64,000 nucleotides of DNA from Erigeron canadensis (lineage: Eukaryota; Streptophyta; Magnoliopsida; Asterales; Asteraceae), in contig NC_057767.1 in the NCBI RefSeq assembly GCF_010389155.1, forward strand, positions 496,001-560,000. The letters run 5' to 3'. The number at the start of each line of letters is the position of its first letter. Position 1 is the stretch's first letter. The notes beneath the pieces are model-generated. The model was not told the origin of the DNA. It did no database searches and was given only the letters and a program-made list of their open reading frames with translations. The position numbers and the translations under genes are program-made. Positions 1-12,016 of the stretch are shown here, piece after piece.

Positions 1-730
1 AAGGGCAAAATAAGATAATTTCCTTTTAGGAAACTTATTGTACAAAGCAAATTAACTTTTTTTCAATCGAGAAGTCTATTTGGAGTCGTGGACAAATATA
101 AAGCCCAAATAATTGGATGTGCAACAAGGCAATCAAATTTCATAACAACAGACAAACATGCAATGCTCATTTACTGTAACATTTTTGAAAATATAAATAT
201 AAATAAAACGGTAGATTGATAGGAACCGTTTGATCTCATGTACCAAATTGGTACCCATATAACCCCCAGCAGAGATAGTGTTAAGGTAATTCAACTACTT
301 AAATTCAATTATGCCCCGAGCAAGATTCGAACCCAAGTTGCTTCTAGAAAATGACTGCTGGTGCCCAACTCTTCTAGTTAAAATATAAATATAAATATAA
401 TGATAAAACGGATTTGGATATTACTGAAGTTATGCAAATGATAATGTTTTTAAAATGATAGTATGTTTTAACTGGAGGATCTTTATAATTATTTACGCAC
501 CCTTTTTCCTAGTATAATCTGGAAAAGTAATGTTAGTCACAAGGTGTTTTAGAAAGATGACTAATTTTCATAAAATAATTTATGATGACATGATTTGAGA
601 TGTTATGAATGAACAAATTAGTTATCAAATAAAAGGAAAATGTGAGATAATAATAAAAAAAAAAAAGATAGACTGACCTTCAAATGTTGTCCCTAACTAT
701 CAAAATAACATTCCATTTATACCCTTAATG
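1..730. other. intergenic DNA upstream of the sulfate transporter
   Basis: AT-rich sequence with no open frame that I can assign to a family. Around 300-380 there is a stretch of higher complexity that reads like a decayed dispersed repeat. The last hundred bases lead into the TATA box of the next gene. Confidence 0.5.
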
Positions 731-736
731 CACACC

Positions 737-744
737 TATATAAA
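737..744 (+). promoter_or_regulatory. TATA box of the sulfate transporter gene
   Basis: A TATATAAA motif lies about 75 bases before the start codon at 820. The following CA/CT-rich stretch with repeated AACCAACC looks like a plant 5' leader. The spacing puts the transcription start near 770, leaving a leader of roughly 50 bases. This is inferred from motif and spacing only. Confidence 0.6.
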
Positions 745-819
745 CTCAAGTAGTCAAGTGCTATTCTCATTAACAGTCACAACCAACCAACCAACGTATC
801 CTTACTCCCGCCATCAAAT

Positions 820-3800
820 ATGGGTTTGAATCCAAATAGAGTGGACAATGATTCTGGTTCGGGTCAAGCTAAGCCCGAACCTACAACCATTTTCATATCA
901 GTTCCACCGGAAACATCAACTCCGATGGAGTTGCACGATGTGTGTCTTCCACCACGAATGACTACTTTTCAAAAACTCAGCCACAAACTCTTGGAAATCT
1001 TTTTCCCGGATGATCCACTCCACAAATTCAAAAACCAAACTCGTTTTAATAAAATCTTGTTAGCTCTTCACTTCGTGTTCCCGGTTTTTGAGTGGGCACC
1101 TAGTTATAATATTGCTCTCTTTCGCTCTGATGTTGTTGCTGGTCTTACTATTGCTAGCCTTGCCATCCCTCAAGTATTTTTCAGATTGATAGTTACATAT
1201 GCATTCTGACATACTACATTTTATTATAATCAATTTATTTCATATCGTAAAGACTCCTTAAATGAGTTATATAGAAATTTGATTTAAAACTTGATTATAT
1301 TTTCAGGGGATAAGTTATGCTAAGCTTGCAAATTTGCCTCCTGTAATTGGTCTCTGTAAGTCTCTTTATTTCTAAATAGTTTGGTCTAATTGTTATCAAT
1401 ATCCATTTTTTCTTAGATATACTACATAAATGTTTTTTTAAGATTTTTATAGTTTAAGAAAGATATTTGCTTAACCCAGGTCTTTGTATCGCACTTAAAG
1501 GCTATTATGATAATAATTTTGTATTTTGATCACCTAAAATCAACATTTTTGTCTCACTAATCTATGATGTTCATGTAAACCTTTACGTTCATATAAAAGT
1601 ATATATACAAAAATAATCTATCTGCAAGTTAGTCTAGTGGATCGCATCCAGAGATTTTTACAAGAGGTCTCAAGTTTGAATCAAGCTAGAAACAATCTTT
1701 GGGTGGCTACGAAAAGGTTTGGAACAACCATGGGATTCCCGGGTAAAATAACTAGCCTTTCCTAGATAAACCTCACCCGTTTACCCGTTTTATACAAAAT
1801 CAAGATAATCATTCAATATCTATAATATAGTCGACAAAAATTAGCCATACACAATATGTACAACTTTATAAGTAGTATAAACTGCATAGAATACAATAGT
1901 ATAAAGTACAAAATATCGTATGATATATGAGTCAATTAGTCAGCACATGGGTCAACAGTTTTGACTAAATGTTTTTGAAAACTTGGCATGTTATATTAGA
2001 AAACCTTTTTAAATCATTATTATCGACATGCTAAATATGAGAATATTAATCAGATTCAAGCTTTGTGCCACCATTGATATATGCTGTACTGGGAAGCTCC
2101 AAACATCTAGCTGTCGGGCCAGTTTCCATTGCCTCGTTGGTGATGGGAACAATGCTAAATGATGCTGTTTCGTACTCATTACATCCGAGTCTATATCTTA
2201 ACTTGGCCTTCACTGCTACTTTCTTTGCTGGCCTCTTTCAAGCTTCACTAGGATTACTTCGGTACCATTTATATTGACTTTTTATTTAGTAACAGGATAT
2301 TTTGAAGTGCATTTTAAAAAACGACTGATCAACATGGTGGTTTACAGGCTGGGTTTTGTGATTGATTTCTTATCAAAGGCGACACTAGTTGGTTTCATGG
2401 CTGGGGCAGCAATGATTGTCTCATTGCAGCAGCTAAAAGGGCTACTTGGTATCGTAGATTTTACTAGCAAAATGCAAATAATACCTGTTTTATCGTCTGT
2501 TTTTGAGCAAAGAGATGAGGTAACTAAGACATGCATTGGTTATAATGCCAGTTTCGTATAATCATGTTTATCTAAAGGATTTTAAAAGCCAAACTTTTAG
2601 AAATGCAAATCTCATCCTCAATCTACTCAAGCAAACGGTCTTTTTTACATTGTTGTGTGTGTAGTGTATGTGTAATTGCGTAAATAATGTCTCAACTTTA
2701 AAGTACTAACCAAAATAGTCTTAAAGGTTGAATTTTCTGATGCAGTGGTCTTGGCATACTATTGTGATGGGTTTTAGCTTTTTGGCCATTTTGCTTACTA
2801 CAAGGCAAATAGTAAGTATTATCCAACTCGATAAAATGATTATTTGCATCACAGATATGGATTTCTTTCACGAGAACTGATATATTGGGATACGAACTAA
2901 GTTTGGTAACCCACAATCTTAGATGATGCAAAAACTATAGATAAATCTTATAGATACAACTGTCCAGCTATTACAATTCATTATTGTTATTGGCATACTA
3001 GTCTTGTTCCCATATTTTTTGGTCCATCAAGTAACAATGGTGCATCAAACATTTGTGCCAATTTCTCTGCAAGGCTTCTCTATGATCCTTCCCCACTAGT
3101 CTTTATTTGATTAAAAGGTCCCGTTAAGTGTTTATCCTTTTAAGTTCATTTTCAGAAATTAATGAACTTAGATTAACACAGGGTCTGAGAAAACCGAAAC
3201 TCTTTTGGGTATCAGCAGCAGCTCCATTAGCATCAGTTATTTTGTCAACCTTTATGGTGGCCTTTTTCAATTCAAAGCTTCCTGACATTGCAACCGTAAG
3301 AAGAACTTCTCTACTACATACTAATCTAGTACCTGCAGTTTACATTTTAACGTAATGCACTAAATAACTTTCTTTTTTGCAGATTGGTCATCTGCACAAG
3401 GGTCTGAATCCGCCGTCATCAAAGATACTTTACTTCCATGGAGAGTTTCTTGCAGTTGCTGTCAAAACCGGTGCTGTTACTGGACTATTATCCCTCACCG
3501 TAGGTTTTTCGTGAAATGGACATCTACATCCCATATATCAATTATGATTCAACTTTACCGTTCAAAAAATAAAATTAAAAAATTATGATTCAGCTTTACT
3601 TGACCCGAACATTTTGATCATGTAGAAAAGTGACTTGTTTTGATTAAAATTCATTTTAACTACTTACATAATCCACCCCACTTTCACTGTTTTGATAAAT
3701 TCTTTTTCAACCATCTTTGTTTGGGAATTTCCAAATCTAGAACAATGTAGAAGTTTTTGGGGAAGACCGGTTATACATTGGAAGATGGAATTTTAAGTCC

Positions 3801-6314
3801 CACTTCAAGTTTTCATGTATTTTCAGCTTTGGGTTCATCAGTGAAAAATGAATCCGTGATGGATATATCATGTTCATGTCGATTTGTAGGAAGGGATCGC
3901 TGTTGGAAGAACATTTGCAGCTTTGAAGAATTACCAAGTCGATGGAAATAAAGAAATGATAGCGATTGGGGTTATGAACATGGCTGGTTCTTGCTCCTCT
4001 TGTTATGTCACGACAGGTAGGTTAACACTGTTAATTCATGGACATGGACCATCTTTATGAACTGTGAATCAAAAAAATAGAATGCCATTATGGTCTCACC
4101 TAGTAATGAAAGAATATATGGGCCACTGAGACAAATCATACAGACTCAGATTATATTAGAGATAATCATTTAATCCGAAGATTGTTTATAAAGGTTTATT
4201 TGGTTACGTTTTATCAATAATGGGTAAACGAAAGTAGCTTAAAAGTAATGGGAGAAAAAGAATTTCCTAGCTTATTTGGATTGGCGAGGTGCCAATTAAA
4301 GGAACAAGAAATCAAAATAACTAAATTGGGTGATACAAAAAGTGTTTCTGAACAGCCCAATCTAATCTGACCCGCTTGCCCTTTTCCTCACTTCTGAAAA
4401 TTAAAACATAAATATCGTCTATTTTTGGCTTTGGCAGGGTCATTTTCGCGATCAGCTGTGAATGAGAATGCAGGGGGACAAACAGCAGTGTCGAATATCA
4501 TAATGGCATTAACAGTGCTTGTGACACTTTTGTTCTTGATGCCTCTCTTTAAATATACGCCTGATCTAATACTGGCTGCAATCATCGTCACTGCTGTGAT
4601 TGGGCTAATTGATTATCAAAGTGTATTTCACCTTTGGAAAGTTGACAAACTTGATTTCCTAGTCTGCTTGTCATCCTTCTTTGGGGTTTTATTTGTCTCA
4701 GTTCCCGTTGGCCTTACAATCGCAGTAATTTACCATCTGTCTTCAAGAAAATGTTTAGTTTGATAATATTTGACCAGGGGTGGTAATTTACTAATGAAGT
4801 AGTCAATTTGGGTTATATTTTGTTTCTTGCTGGTAAAACGGGTAACGTTAAAAAGTTTAGCTTAAGAAATGGGTCAAAACTGGCTTAAAGTATAACACTA
4901 GGGATATCTAAACAATTCAGATTAATATTGCAACAATACAGATTTTATTGCAACAATACAGATTTTGTAACTGAATTCAACAAAATATATTTTTATATAA
5001 AAAAACATCTCAAGAAATTGATAATCAAGTGATGTGGATCAACCCAACCCGCACCTAAAAAAACCCATTTTGTTTTAACCCGTCTTGACCCATAACCCAA
5101 CTTGAGCTGCCATTCTATTTTGCCACCTTTACCACTTATATATTTATGTTTTCATAGAAACAACTTAATATTTATTAATTTTGTTCATGTTTTATATGGT
5201 TTATTATCATAGGTGGGAGTTTCCATCTTCAAGATTTTGTTACATGTGACACGACCAAATACTAGCATCTTAGGAAACATTCCGGGCACTAAAATATATC
5301 AAGACCTTAATCGATACCAAGAAGCTCAAAGAGTACCATCATGTGTTATACTTGGCATTGAGGCTCCCATCTACTTTGCAAATTCTACTTACCTACAAGA
5401 AAGGTTAACTACAAGGAACCTACATTCTATGCACTTCTTTTTCGGAAACACCAAATATATTTATATTATACTCATCTAATAAACATTTAGAAAGAAAATG
5501 TTTACGTTGGGTACATATAAATAAGCAATGCATGTCGAGATACTGAAGTTTAAATATTTGCAGGATATTAAGATGGTTAAGGGAGGAGGAAAATTGGGTT
5601 GCAGCAAACAATGGCAATTCACTTAAGTGTGTGATTATGGACATGACAGGTATGAGTGAGTTTATATTTTATAGTTGACGCGTTTAATAGGTAAAATCGC
5701 TTTAATTCAGATAAAAATGAAACAAGTTACATACGCAACATGGTTTATAGTCTAAAATATCTACATAGTTTTCCATTTTTCCCTTTTGGCCATCGAACTA
5801 TTTTTGTCTAATTAGGTCAATCTAACATGGTTATATACTTATATGTCATATTTAAGTTATTATAAGATGTTTTGCAGTTTTCGCTATACTCAAGAGTCAA
5901 CACTTCTATTTTGCCACCTAAAACAATTTTATCAGAGAAACTTGTTTTGACGTGTCATATGACCCACCCATTTTGCCACCCATACTCGTTGAGTTATCAC
6001 AAATTAAGTTTCTTTATATAATTCCAGCGGTGACAGCCATAGACACGAGTGGGCTTGCGATGGTGAACGAGCTTAGAAAGAGGTTGGAAAAGCAATCACT
6101 TCAGGTTAAATTTAGTTGTGTATGCATACATATTATATACGAATATACTAACAAACTGGAATTAACAAAATTATGGTTTGATTTGAAAATGTAGCTTGTG
6201 TTAGTAAATCCAACTGGAAATGTGATGGAAAAGTTACACCTGTCGAAAAGTCTGGATTCATTCGGGTCAAATAGACTATATCTCAGCATTAGTGAAGCTG
6301 TTTCTAACATCTAG
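820..6314 (+). CDS. SULTR3;3-like: SULTR3-type sulfate transporter, 13 exons
   Basis: Predicted proton-coupled sulfate (SLC26/SulP) transporter of plant group 3, an integral membrane protein of 655 residues. Exons: 820-1173, 1307-1355, 2054-2261, 2348-2519, 2746-2811, 3182-3295, 3383-3499, 3890-4016, 4438-4724, 5213-5403, 5564-5649, 6028-6104, 6195-6314; all junctions are GT-AG and keep the frame. Family landmarks are FFPDDP near residue 65, IPQGISYAKLA and GLYSSFVPPLIYAVLGSS at the exon 1-3 joins, KPKLFWVSAAAP, EGIAVGRTFAALKNYQVDGN, FSRSAVNENAGGQTAVSN and DKLDFLV. The C-terminal STAS domain starts in exon 10 and contains DTSG. Overall it looks closest to Arabidopsis SULTR3;3, but with about 35 extra N-terminal residues (a second Met lies at residue 36) and a slightly short C-terminus ending SEAVSNI. 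Group 3 members include plastid and plasma-membrane transporters, so location and substrate are not settled by sequence. No break was seen. Confidence 0.93.
1615..1795 (+). mobile_element. tRNA-derived SINE-like insertion in intron 2 of the sulfate transporter
   Basis: The stretch has a pol III A-box-like motif (AGTCTAGTGG, about 1630-1640) and, 26 bases on, a B-box-like motif (GGTCTCAAGTTTGAATC, 1666-1682). This spacing and order are those of a tRNA head. A non-tRNA body follows. It lies in the longest intron of the transporter, in the same orientation. No clear target duplication was found, so the ends are approximate. Confidence 0.4.
4775..5133. mobile_element. hAT-like MITE in intron 9 of the sulfate transporter
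   Basis: The left end reads CAGGGGTGGTAATTTACT and the right end TATTTTGCCACCTTTA, which form imperfect terminal inverted repeats. Inside are complementary GGGTAACG and CCCATAACCC type motifs. Similar termini recur in introns of other genes of this window. A clean 8-base target duplication was not found, so the class is inferred from the termini. Confidence 0.45.
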
Positions 6315-7005
6315 TCTTCCTGGAAGGCTGACTGTGAATCGAACCAGATAGAGGACAAAAAGTACTTCATTGTAAATTTATGTTTTAACTTCTGATGAAT
6401 TCATTGTACTATAAAAGTTAAGAATATATTGTAACAAGAACTTTAATTTAATCAACATCATTCCATAATAACAAGTACGTTATTTTGGTTAAATCTAACC
6501 AGTTGAGCATAGCTCAAGTGACACACTCTTACCCACAACCGCAAACACATAACCTACTGAAAGAACTTTTGGGAATAAAGAGGTCTTAAGTCGTGGAGCT
6601 ATTCTTTGTTAGGTGAACAATGTCCAGTGTCAAAAAGACACCCGAAGTCAAGGGTGTCCTCCTCGATCTACACTCTTTGTCAAATATAATAACATTATAT
6701 AAAAAAAGGCATAACTTGCTATTAGTAGCAAGTGATTATCTAATCTAAATGTCACATCTTCAAATTGTATAAACATTATTAAACATAATTACATTTCACC
6801 AACTATCTTAACGTGGTATATAATTTAGTTAATTTTAGTATTAGTATTATAAGTTAGTGTCACATGTTTACTCAAAAATGAAACTTGCAAAGTATAAAGA
6901 ATCTCTAGAGATGAAATGAGTACAAAATGCGTTTAAAAAAAGATAAATATTTATAGAGATAAATTTCCAATATATATTCACAGTTTCTAAAAGTAATAAC
7001 ATCTA
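6315..7005. other. sulfate transporter 3' flank and intergenic DNA
   Basis: The transporter's 3' region runs through 6315-6480, with several ATTGTA and AATAA-like signals. From about 6500 to 6670 is a stretch of higher complexity resembling a decayed tRNA-derived repeat, and then AT-rich DNA up to the tRNA. No gene is seen. Confidence 0.5.
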
Positions 7006-7079
7006 GACCGCATAGCGCAGTGGATTAGCGCGTTTGACTTCGGATCAAAAGGTCGTGGGTTCGACTCCCACTGTGGTCG
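7006..7079 (+). tRNA. tRNA-Arg (TCG anticodon)
   Basis: A complete 74-base cloverleaf including the discriminator base. The acceptor stem GACCGCA pairs with TGTGGTC, with one G-U pair. The D arm has an intact A box (TAGCGCAGTGG). The anticodon stem TTTGA/TCAAA encloses the loop CTTCGGA, giving anticodon TCG. The T arm has a canonical B box (GGTTCGACTCC). The run of four or more T residues just downstream (7085-7090) is a normal pol III terminator. No intron. It appears intact. Confidence 0.95.
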
Positions 7080-7800
7080 CTTGACCTTTTTTCCTCTTGT
7101 CACTTTTTGACTCTTTGTCCAATACCAAAAGTCAAAATGGTTTATCTCTTATATATTGAATTGAATTTGTGCCCAAACATAGGCAACTTGATGAAACCTT
7201 TTGACCTTTTCAATCCCTTATGTAACCATCTTAATCTGTAACAACAGGATGGCTTGTTTAACTTAAAGACATGTATAAAATTGTGATAGAGATAGATATG
7301 GAAAAGACTAGTGTATATAATCTGCATGTTTATCGCATTTATTTCATTTTGAGGTTAGATGTAAATGGCCATATAATAATGCATCCACCATCAAGATTCA
7401 TTTATCATGGTCCACTAATATAGTGTGGTTTAACTATATGCTTTAAAAACAGAAATAATTGATGATAAAAGCTAGTACAAGTCAATAATAATGCAGCAAA
7501 CAAACAAATATAATGATAGAAACGAAAACTAAAGAAAATAACATCATTGGATATGAATAAGTTGATTTAATTCCACCCGTATTAACATGTCACTAAGTTG
7601 GTCAAATTTATTAGAAATAAAAAGAAAATCATTTTCATAAGATCTTATAAAAAAGTATGAATATGGTGAATTAAATCATCAACATGATCTAGTGCTCGAA
7701 CATAATGTTAGTATCTCATATTTCTACTAGTTCTTAGCTTTAAAAGATTTTTATCCAGGCTATAAACATGATTAAATTATTTTCGATAATAAGACTTAAA
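7080..7800. other. intergenic DNA, no gene seen
   Basis: AT-rich DNA between the tRNA-Arg gene and the LINE remnants. Short frames here have no recognisable domain and skewed composition. Confidence 0.5.
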
Positions 7801-7802
7801 TT

Positions 7803-8880
7803 TGTTTAAATGGTCCATAACCCAAGGCCTCAAATGCTCAAACCAATCTTAAACCATTTGGTTGATTCATGGGATAGGAATGCTACATCTGTTGATTCGA
7901 GAAGGTTGAGCTTTGGTTGTTTACACTTAAAAATCATCTCTCTTTTGTCTAAATGGCGGTGGCTATTTAGAGTTGAACCTGAAAGTCTTTGGGTTCGAGT
8001 TATCTCGGCAATGTATTCATCTCCAAGGAATTGTTCACCCTTACATGTAAGGAATAATTTTGTGGGAGTTTGGAAATCCATCTTGTGATTAAACTCCCAC
8101 ATCTCCCAGTTTAATATTGCTCTAAAGTGTATATTCACAGGTAAATTAGGCAACTGTAGAAATCTCATATTTTAGATGGATAAATGGATAAACTCGTTTC
8201 TATTTGTTATTCTCTGATTTGCTCAGATTGGAGAAACGTAAAGGTTGTTTTATCCATGAGCGATGCACAGGAGGTGGATTCTTTTCCCAATAGAAATGGA
8301 ACTGGAATAGAACCCCATTGACACTCTTGGAACTGCAACAACTTCTGAAACTGCTGTCAAAGATACAAAATGTCCATCTCTCCAGTGAAAGCGATTCATG
8401 GAAATAGATTGTAACCCTTTGAATTGCTTTTCAATCAAGTTTTCAAGAATAACCTTCAAAAGGCAACATACGGACCCAATGTTGGGTCTTCCCTTGGAAT
8501 AAACGTGCCCCTCTAGAGGCTAACATACTTGGATAGCGAATCGAAATGGAGCGAATACCAACACTGGATCAACTCTCTGTAAAAAATATCACAGCCTCGA
8601 GCACACTATGCTCATTGTGCAACTCACATAATGAAACCGAGGAACACCTGTTTTTACAATGCTCTTTTGTTGATGCGATATGGAGCTTCCATTACAAAAA
8701 CCGCAAAACTTGAAAGATCTCATGGAAGTCCACAAAATCCATCCCCAAGAACTCACAGAAACATAGTTTCATGAACTTGATTATCATCGCATAATGCTGG
8801 GTAATATGGAAATGCAAAAATGACCGAATTTTCAATAACAAGTTGCCGTCAATCCGTTTTGGTACCAGAGTACTCAAGGT
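7803..8880 (+). mobile_element. degenerate LINE (non-LTR retrotransposon) ORF2 3' remnants
   Basis: Two pieces of a plant LINE reverse-transcriptase protein are readable on the plus strand in different frames. Around 7890-8020 the translation reads as the region after the RT core (RLSFGCLHLKIISLLSKW followed by RVEPESLWVRVI). Around 8605-8690 the reading TLCSLCNSHNETEEHLFLQC matches the zinc-binding domain found after the RT domain (C-x2-C, then H and C). Stops and frame changes separate them, so this is a dead, truncated copy. The intervening DNA is probably the same element, further decayed. Confidence 0.7.
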
Positions 8881-8999
8881 AAATGCGTTCTATGATTATC
8901 TAATAGATCGTCTTCATAGACATCTCCTGGTCCCAATGGAGTAGTTTTTGCTTTTAATCATTCTTTGTAATCTCCCTATTTTTTGTTATGTAACTCTTA

Positions 9000-9232
9000 G
9001 GTCGCGTTTGATTCACATAATTTAATGGAATATGATGGAATTGAATTCCATTCCTTAGCGCGTTTATTTGGTTAAAGATAGTGAAATCACATTCCGTTGG
9101 AATGCAAACATTTCCTCATTTAATGGAATCTCCAATCCTTGGGGATGAGGGAAGAAATTTCATTTCATCTCTCACTTGAATCTTCAGAAAACCAAAACTA
9201 TTCCATCAAATTCCATTTCCCAAAACACGCCT
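9000..9232. mobile_element. Tourist/Harbinger-like MITE
   Basis: A 233-base segment bounded by TTA on both sides (8997-8999 and 9233-9235), as expected for PIF/Harbinger 3-base target duplications. The left end GGTCGCGTTTGATTC and the inverse of the right end (AGGCGTGTTTTGGGAA) form imperfect terminal inverted repeats. The interior is rich in ATTCCATT motifs and their complements. No coding capacity. Confidence 0.5.
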
Positions 9233-9235
9233 TTA

Positions 9236-10849
9236 GCTTGTCACTAGTTTCTAGCGACAAAAATCCTATCTTTTAATGTTGAAAAAAAAAAGCACCATCC
9301 ATTGTAGCAAATCAATTGACAAACATATAGGTCCCCAGGTCAACTTAAAAAATTTTAAAAAAATTTTAAACACTGAAACACCCCGGCGTATGTTAGCATT
9401 ATCTCGGATATATATCTTCATGTAAATCTATATTTTTATTATTCGATTATTGCACACCAAAATTCACTCTCTGTCCACTTTCTTCTTCTATCAAACCCTA
9501 AATTTTCACCATAATAATAAATATAAAATTATATGTAACAAAATAAACTCTTAAATTATTTCGAACATTAAATATAAGGTTTCATTGATCCTTAATCGAC
9601 CAAGATCTATAAGGTATAAAACAAAAAAATTCCTTTTTTTTTTAATCTTATTTATTTTGTTGTTAAATAAGTTATATATATATTTAATTGTTTTTTATCT
9701 GTAGCTAGATATATACATCTTTTTGTTTCTCATTTTGGGTGATTTAGCCTTAATTGGTAAATTTCCTTCCATTACTGATAGGGCCAAAAGGTGTGTGACA
9801 AGTAGTGTTTAGAATCCTACATATATAGTAATATAGATATAGATATACATATACATATATACACACACACTGAGGGCGGTCTTTGAGTGTGCGAACAGCA
9901 GTTTTTTTTTTATTTATTTATGTTTGGGCTTACTACAGATATTTTTGGGTGTTTGAATTAGCTAGTTTTTTTTAGGGTTATTGACTTGTTGAAACTTTAA
10001 AAAAAAAGAAAAGCAAATAAGCTGATTTTATTGGCGTATGAGCTTGTATAAACAATGAGCTCGAGTTGTTAAGCTCATATGCCGGTAAAAATAAGCTCAT
10101 TGTCTTTTTTGATTTCTTAAATAAGCCTAAAAAGTATGCTAATATAGACACCCACGTGTATTATATTATTGTATCTAATGGAAAAGATATAGTAGTTGCT
10201 TGGTACTCGAGATGACCCGTTAATCTAGAGGTTGTGGGCGTTTAGCTTTAGTTACATTGTCGACAAGTTGTAAATATGTGAGAATGTGATTTGTTATTTG
10301 TCTGTTTTGAAAGATAAGACAATAGTTGTTAGGTTAAGTTGTTAATAAGGCGTGAACGTGTTTAGGAATTCTATATTTCCATCCTTATGTTTAGCGATTT
10401 TCGTTTTAGTAGTTAGTTTATTTTTGTATTGGGTCTCCAGAAACTCTGTTATACGGCTTTGCCTGGCGTTGATTGATGTAATAGGGGTTTTATCATATTA
10501 AGTTGTAAGATTAGGTATTTTTTTGCCGTGAATGTAACGCTATAATAAGAAAGAAAAAAAGGTTCTCTTTGTGTTTCTTCTTTTATGTTTTAGCCTTTCT
10601 AGTTTATTTTCATTTTGGTTTTACCATAGATAGATTAATTTCTGTTGATATAACTCAAAATCTTTATAAATTTGAGTTGTTTAACATTATGGATTGAATT
10701 TGATTGTTTTATGTATATGTTTTTGATAGGTTGGAGAATTGTAACTAGTCAATGAGTTGTGGATTTTACGGGAAGGACTTTGATAGTTTGAAAAAACTAA
10801 GTGCTGCAAGTTTGGTTTCTTTTAAAGATTTGAAACTTGGTTGTGAATT
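9236..10849 (+). promoter_or_regulatory. promoter, leader and probable 5' UTR intron of the trihelix gene
   Basis: No coding frame. A transcription start around 9400-9500 is plausible: TATATATC near 9408 is followed by a pyrimidine-rich stretch with TCTTCTTCTATCAAACCC. A donor-like AAG/GTATAAA near 9612 and an acceptor-like TTTTGATAG/GTTGG at 10729 would remove a roughly 1.1 kb leader intron. Both sites are inferences from consensus and would need transcript data. Confidence 0.35.
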
Positions 10850-12016
10850 GTGATGGATGAGACAAAAGGGGATTCGAGGTATATGTCGAATTACGGGGCG
10901 AGTCAAGGATATGGGTCGAATCAACATTCTAAAGTTTCTATTCGTGATGTAGGTCAGCCTCACTCAAAGCAAATTGTGGAGAATTATGTTGATTTGGATG
11001 ATGATGAAGTAGAAGACGATGAAGATGAGCAGGAAGGTAATGGTGGGGATAATGAAATGAACGGTGTGGTTCGTCTTAATGGAGATGGTGCCGAGGTTGA
11101 TGATGAGGATACTGACGATGATGGTGACGATAGTAGCAATCGTAGAAGTGAAAATATTAATTTACATAGGCATCCGAAAAAAAGAAAGCTGAAGAGCTTA
11201 TTATCTAGTTTTGAATTGGTGCCTCGCGTACCGACCCCAGTGCCACTGCAGGTGGCACGACCAGTTGTCGCCAGGTCCTCGTTCGGTGGAAGAAACACAC
11301 TTACTGACTGGAGTGAACATGAGACATTTGTTCTTCTTGATGCGTGGGGTGAGAGGTTTCTTCAACGTGGAAGGAAGAGTCTAAGATCAGAAGAATGGCA
11401 GGAAGTAGCTAATAAGGTTTCACGTGGATCAAAGATGGAAAGAACTGACACTCAATGTAGAAACCGTTTGGACACATTGAAAAAGAAGTATAAAAAGGAG
11501 AAAGCTTTGTTAGAAGGTAATAGAGGTGCAAATTCGAAATGGGTGTATTTCAAGAAAATGGATGTATTAATGTCATCAACACCCCGGCAGGCAGGAGTTT
11601 CAGGTAGAGTAGATCCAGGTGAGTACACGTTAATGAACCCGACTGCATTTGTCAACCGTTCAAATGGATTAGATGAAATGAGGGAAAGCCCGGGAAACAC
11701 AGAATCGCAAGAGGGTGATGATGACGATGATGATGATTTGCTGCCACCAAAAAGGTCAAAACATAATGGGGATATAGTCAACAGAGGCTCATTCAAATTA
11801 CTTGCTGACTCCATTAACAAGTTTAGTGATATATATGTGAAGATTGAAACTCAGAAGAGAAAGCAGATGGCAGAACTAGAGAAAATGAGGATGGATTTCC
11901 ATAAAGAGTTGGAATTACAGAAACAGCAAATCCTTGAAAGAGCGAGAGACGAGATTATAAAACTCAGACGACGGGATTATGAAGAAAATGATTCTGCAGG
12001 GAATGTTAGTGGGTAA
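10850..12016 (+). CDS. trihelix (GT-factor-like) transcription factor, ASIL/SIP1-type
   Basis: A single-exon gene for a 388-residue nuclear DNA-binding protein. Order of parts: an acidic stretch at about residues 48-95; a basic nuclear-localisation-like HPKKRKLKS at 108-116; one trihelix (Myb/SANT-like) domain at about 152-240, starting TDWSEHETFVLLDAWGERF and carrying the conserved tryptophans in DW, AW, EEW and KWVYF; a second short acidic run at about 280-296; and a C-terminal coiled coil at about 335-380 (EKMRMDFHKELELQKQQILE). Known relatives with one trihelix plus a C-terminal coiled coil are the plant ASIL1/ASIL2-like repressors and SIP1-clade proteins. The upstream ATG is directly doubled (MMDE); either Met could be used. 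Target promoters cannot be read from the sequence. Confidence 0.9.
   Translation: MMDETKGDSRYMSNYGASQGYGSNQHSKVSIRDVGQPHSKQIVENYVDLDDDEVEDDEDEQEGNGGDNEMNGVVRLNGDGAEVDDEDTDDDGDDSSNRRSENINLHRHPKKRKLKSLLSSFELVPRVPTPVPLQVARPVVARSSFGGRNTLTDWSEHETFVLLDAWGERFLQRGRKSLRSEEWQEVANKVSRGSKMERTDTQCRNRLDTLKKKYKKEKALLEGNRGANSKWVYFKKMDVLMSSTPRQAGVSGRVDPGEYTLMNPTAFVNRSNGLDEMRESPGNTESQEGDDDDDDDLLPPKRSKHNGDIVNRGSFKLLADSINKFSDIYVKIETQKRKQMAELEKMRMDFHKELELQKQQILERARDEIIKLRRRDYEENDSAGNVSG

Noticed and set aside
10984..11298. 104-codon serine-rich minus-strand frame
   Set aside because: Antisense of the acidic stretch of the trihelix gene; serine richness comes from reading GAT/GAC runs backwards.
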